A stretch of 14,404 nt of DNA, from assembly GCA_947624465.1 (NCBI GenBank), contig CANQKJ010000021.1, forward strand, positions 1 through 14,404, written 5' to 3'. Source of the DNA: an uncultured Oscillospiraceae bacterium (lineage in GTDB: Bacteria > Bacillota > Clostridia > Oscillospirales > Oscillospiraceae). The translations under genes were made by a program, and so were the position numbers. Positions 13,090 through 14,404 of the stretch are shown here, piece by piece (within the stretch, counting starts at the first letter, position 1; each line of letters starts with the position of its first letter). Under the pieces are notes generated by a model. The model had not been told where the DNA came from and ran no database searches. It worked only from the letters and a program-made list of their open reading frames with translations.

Positions 13090-14404
13090 ATGAAACAAAA
13101 GATCCTCTGCGTCCTGCTCGGCCTCTCTCTGCTATTGGCCCTGATGCCCACGACGGTGCTGGCCGACGGGCCGGAGGGGCCGCCGGTCCCTGTGACCATC
13201 TTCACCACCAACGACCTCCACGGGAACGTGGAGCACAGCGGCACCGCCATCGGCCTGGCCCAGGCGGCGGCCATCAAGGCCTCCACTCCCAACGCCCTGC
13301 TGGTGGACGCCGGCGACGCCACCCAGGGGGCGTCCTTTGCCACCATCTCCAAAGGCGCGGACGTGATTTCGGTCATGAACGCCGCCGGGTACGACGCGAT
13401 GGCCGCCGGCAACCATGAGTTCGACTACGGCGCAGATACCCTGCTGGCCAACGCGGAGGCGGCGGACTTCCCCATCCTGGCCGCCAACGTCCAGAAGGAC
13501 GGGAAGCCCCTGCTGGGGACCTCCACCGTCTGCTCCGTGGGCGGATATGACATCGCCTTTGTGGGCCTGACCACCACGGCCACGGCCACCTCCACCAACC
13601 CCGCCCAGCTGGCCGGGATCACCTTCGGGGATGAGCTGGCCGCCGCCCGGGAGGCCATGGCCGCCCTGCCCGGCGGGGTGGACACCGTGGTTCTGGTCTG
13701 TCACATGGGCGACAACGATTCCGCTGTGGAATGTACCAGCAGGGCGCTGCTGGAGGGTCTCACCGACGCGGAACTTCAGGAGGTCGCGGCGGTCATCGAC
13801 GGCCACAGCCACACGGTGGAGAACGAGACCTACACCCGCGGCGACAGGAGTATCCCCATTGTCCAGGCCGGTGTGAACGGTGCGTCTATGGGCCGGCTCG
13901 ACCTGATTTTCGGCGCGGGCAAGGCCGTCACCGCCGCGGGGGATGTGCTGACCTACGACGAGGCCATGGCCTATGAGCTTACCGACGAGGGCCTTGCCGC
14001 CGCCGCCAAGGTGGAGGAGACGCTGGCCGGCATCCAGGAGGAACAGAAGGGCATCCTGGGCGCGACTCTGTGTGAGGCCGCCGTTCCCCTCTGGGGCGGG
14101 TACATCTATTATGATTATGTGGAGTCCCGCATCGTGGAGACCGCCTACGGCGACTTTGTCACCGACGCGTTTTTGGACAGCGCCAGGGCGTTCGCGGCCA
14201 ACAACGGGCTGGATCTGCCCGTCGTCGCCGTGGAGAACGGCGGCGGCATCGCCCAGACCATGCCCATGGGGACGGTCACCCGGGGCGATGTGCTGAACGC
14301 CTTCAACCACGGGAACCTGGTGGTGGCCCTGTCGGTCACCCCGGCCCAGCTGTACACCGCCCTGGAGGCGGGCCTGACCATGACCGGCCAGGACGACACC
14401 GGCC
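13090..14404 (+). CDS. Secreted 5'-nucleotidase / metallophosphoesterase family protein (partial)
   Basis: The frame is open from ATG 13090 (AAGGAG 8 nt upstream) to the window end, at least 438 residues, and is truncated by the edge. Residues 1-25 are a signal peptide ending VLA. The N-terminal metallophosphoesterase domain shows the two-metal site of UshA/CD73-type enzymes: D42-L-H44 in 'TTNDLHGN', D73/D76 in 'LLVDAGDATQG', N108-H109 in 'AAGNHEFDYG', H205 in 'VCHMGDND' and H239/H241 in 'DGHSHT'. A C-terminal substrate domain begins after about residue 320, with 'VENGGGIAQT' (381-390). It would hydrolyse nucleotides or similar phosphate esters outside the cell to salvage nucleosides and phosphate. 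The cell-wall anchor, if any, lies beyond the edge. It has its own promoter and is not part of the sporulation block. Confidence 0.94.
   Translation, partial: MKQKILCVLLGLSLLLALMPTTVLADGPEGPPVPVTIFTTNDLHGNVEHSGTAIGLAQAAAIKASTPNALLVDAGDATQGASFATISKGADVISVMNAAGYDAMAAGNHEFDYGADTLLANAEAADFPILAANVQKDGKPLLGTSTVCSVGGYDIAFVGLTTTATATSTNPAQLAGITFGDELAAAREAMAALPGGVDTVVLVCHMGDNDSAVECTSRALLEGLTDAELQEVAAVIDGHSHTVENETYTRGDRSIPIVQAGVNGASMGRLDLIFGAGKAVTAAGDVLTYDEAMAYELTDEGLAAAAKVEETLAGIQEEQKGILGATLCEAAVPLWGGYIYYDYVESRIVETAYGDFVTDAFLDSARAFAANNGLDLPVVAVENGGGIAQTMPMGTVTRGDVLNAFNHGNLVVALSVTPAQLYTALEAGLTMTGQDDTG

Noticed and set aside
13132..14310. Minus-strand open frame of 392 codons over the nucleotidase
   Set aside because: Opposite a gene with complete metallophosphoesterase motifs and signal peptide; the composition is typical of a GC-rich shadow frame.

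Overview
This window looks like chromosomal DNA of a GC-rich, endospore-forming anaerobic Clostridia, probably Oscillospiraceae-like (Flavonifractor/Oscillibacter type). The evidence is the conserved spoIIGA-sigE-sigG block, the strong AGGAGG-type ribosome sites, SLH-anchored surface protein architecture and many corrinoid-linked methyltransferase genes. The genus is inference, not read from a marker. There are no rRNA or tRNA genes, CRISPR arrays, transposases or phage genes.

Region 1 (1-6830) is a corrinoid C1-transfer locus built around one divergent promoter region (2862-3068). On the minus strand, a near-consensus promoter drives a uroporphyrinogen-decarboxylase (URO-D) family methyltransferase-like protein (1752-2861). 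A PocR-domain AraC regulator (409-1689) follows, then the start of a corrinoid carrier protein (276 running off the left edge). On the plus strand, a promoter with a weak -35, an extended -10 and phased A-tracts drives two more URO-D family proteins (3069-4079, 4121-5098) and a small beta-rich protein with a two-fold internal repeat (5145-5450). A strong hairpin terminator follows. A fourth URO-D family protein (5516-6745) is convergent and has its own promoter. The four paralogues differ at the expected zinc-ligand positions: two keep His-x-Cys plus a distal Cys, two do not. Likely chemistry is methyl transfer between a methylated substrate, a corrinoid protein and an acceptor. The substrate is not identifiable, and no reductive activator or substrate-specific MtaB/MtgB-type enzyme is visible here.

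Region 2 (6888-8363) starts at a perfect TTGACA-17-TATAAT promoter. It holds a P-loop nucleotide-kinase-like gene and two small membrane proteins (DUF4234, DUF2752), closed by a 15-bp-stem terminator. The DUF4234 gene carries an exact 36-bp internal duplication.

Region 3 (8380-10422) is a surface protein gene on the minus strand (signal peptide, BspA-type leucine-rich repeats, three SLH repeats). Its AT-rich upstream region contains a perfect 15-bp inverted repeat flanking 91 bp. Inside that segment, a good promoter candidate points away from the gene and a Spo0A-box-like motif points towards it. This is the most intriguing structure in the window: it could be an invertible promoter switch in the off orientation, a small-RNA promoter or a Spo0A-controlled promoter.

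Region 4 (10362-12913) is the mother-cell/forespore sigma block: spoIIGA (aspartic protease that matures pro-sigma-E), sigE and sigG. The spoIIGA promoter has a long 21-bp spacer, as in the Spo0A-activated spoIIG promoter of Bacillus. sigG has its own forespore-type promoter candidate and a terminator. Region 5 (12980-end) is a secreted 5'-nucleotidase-family metallophosphoesterase with a clear promoter and a hairpin leader, truncated by the right edge.
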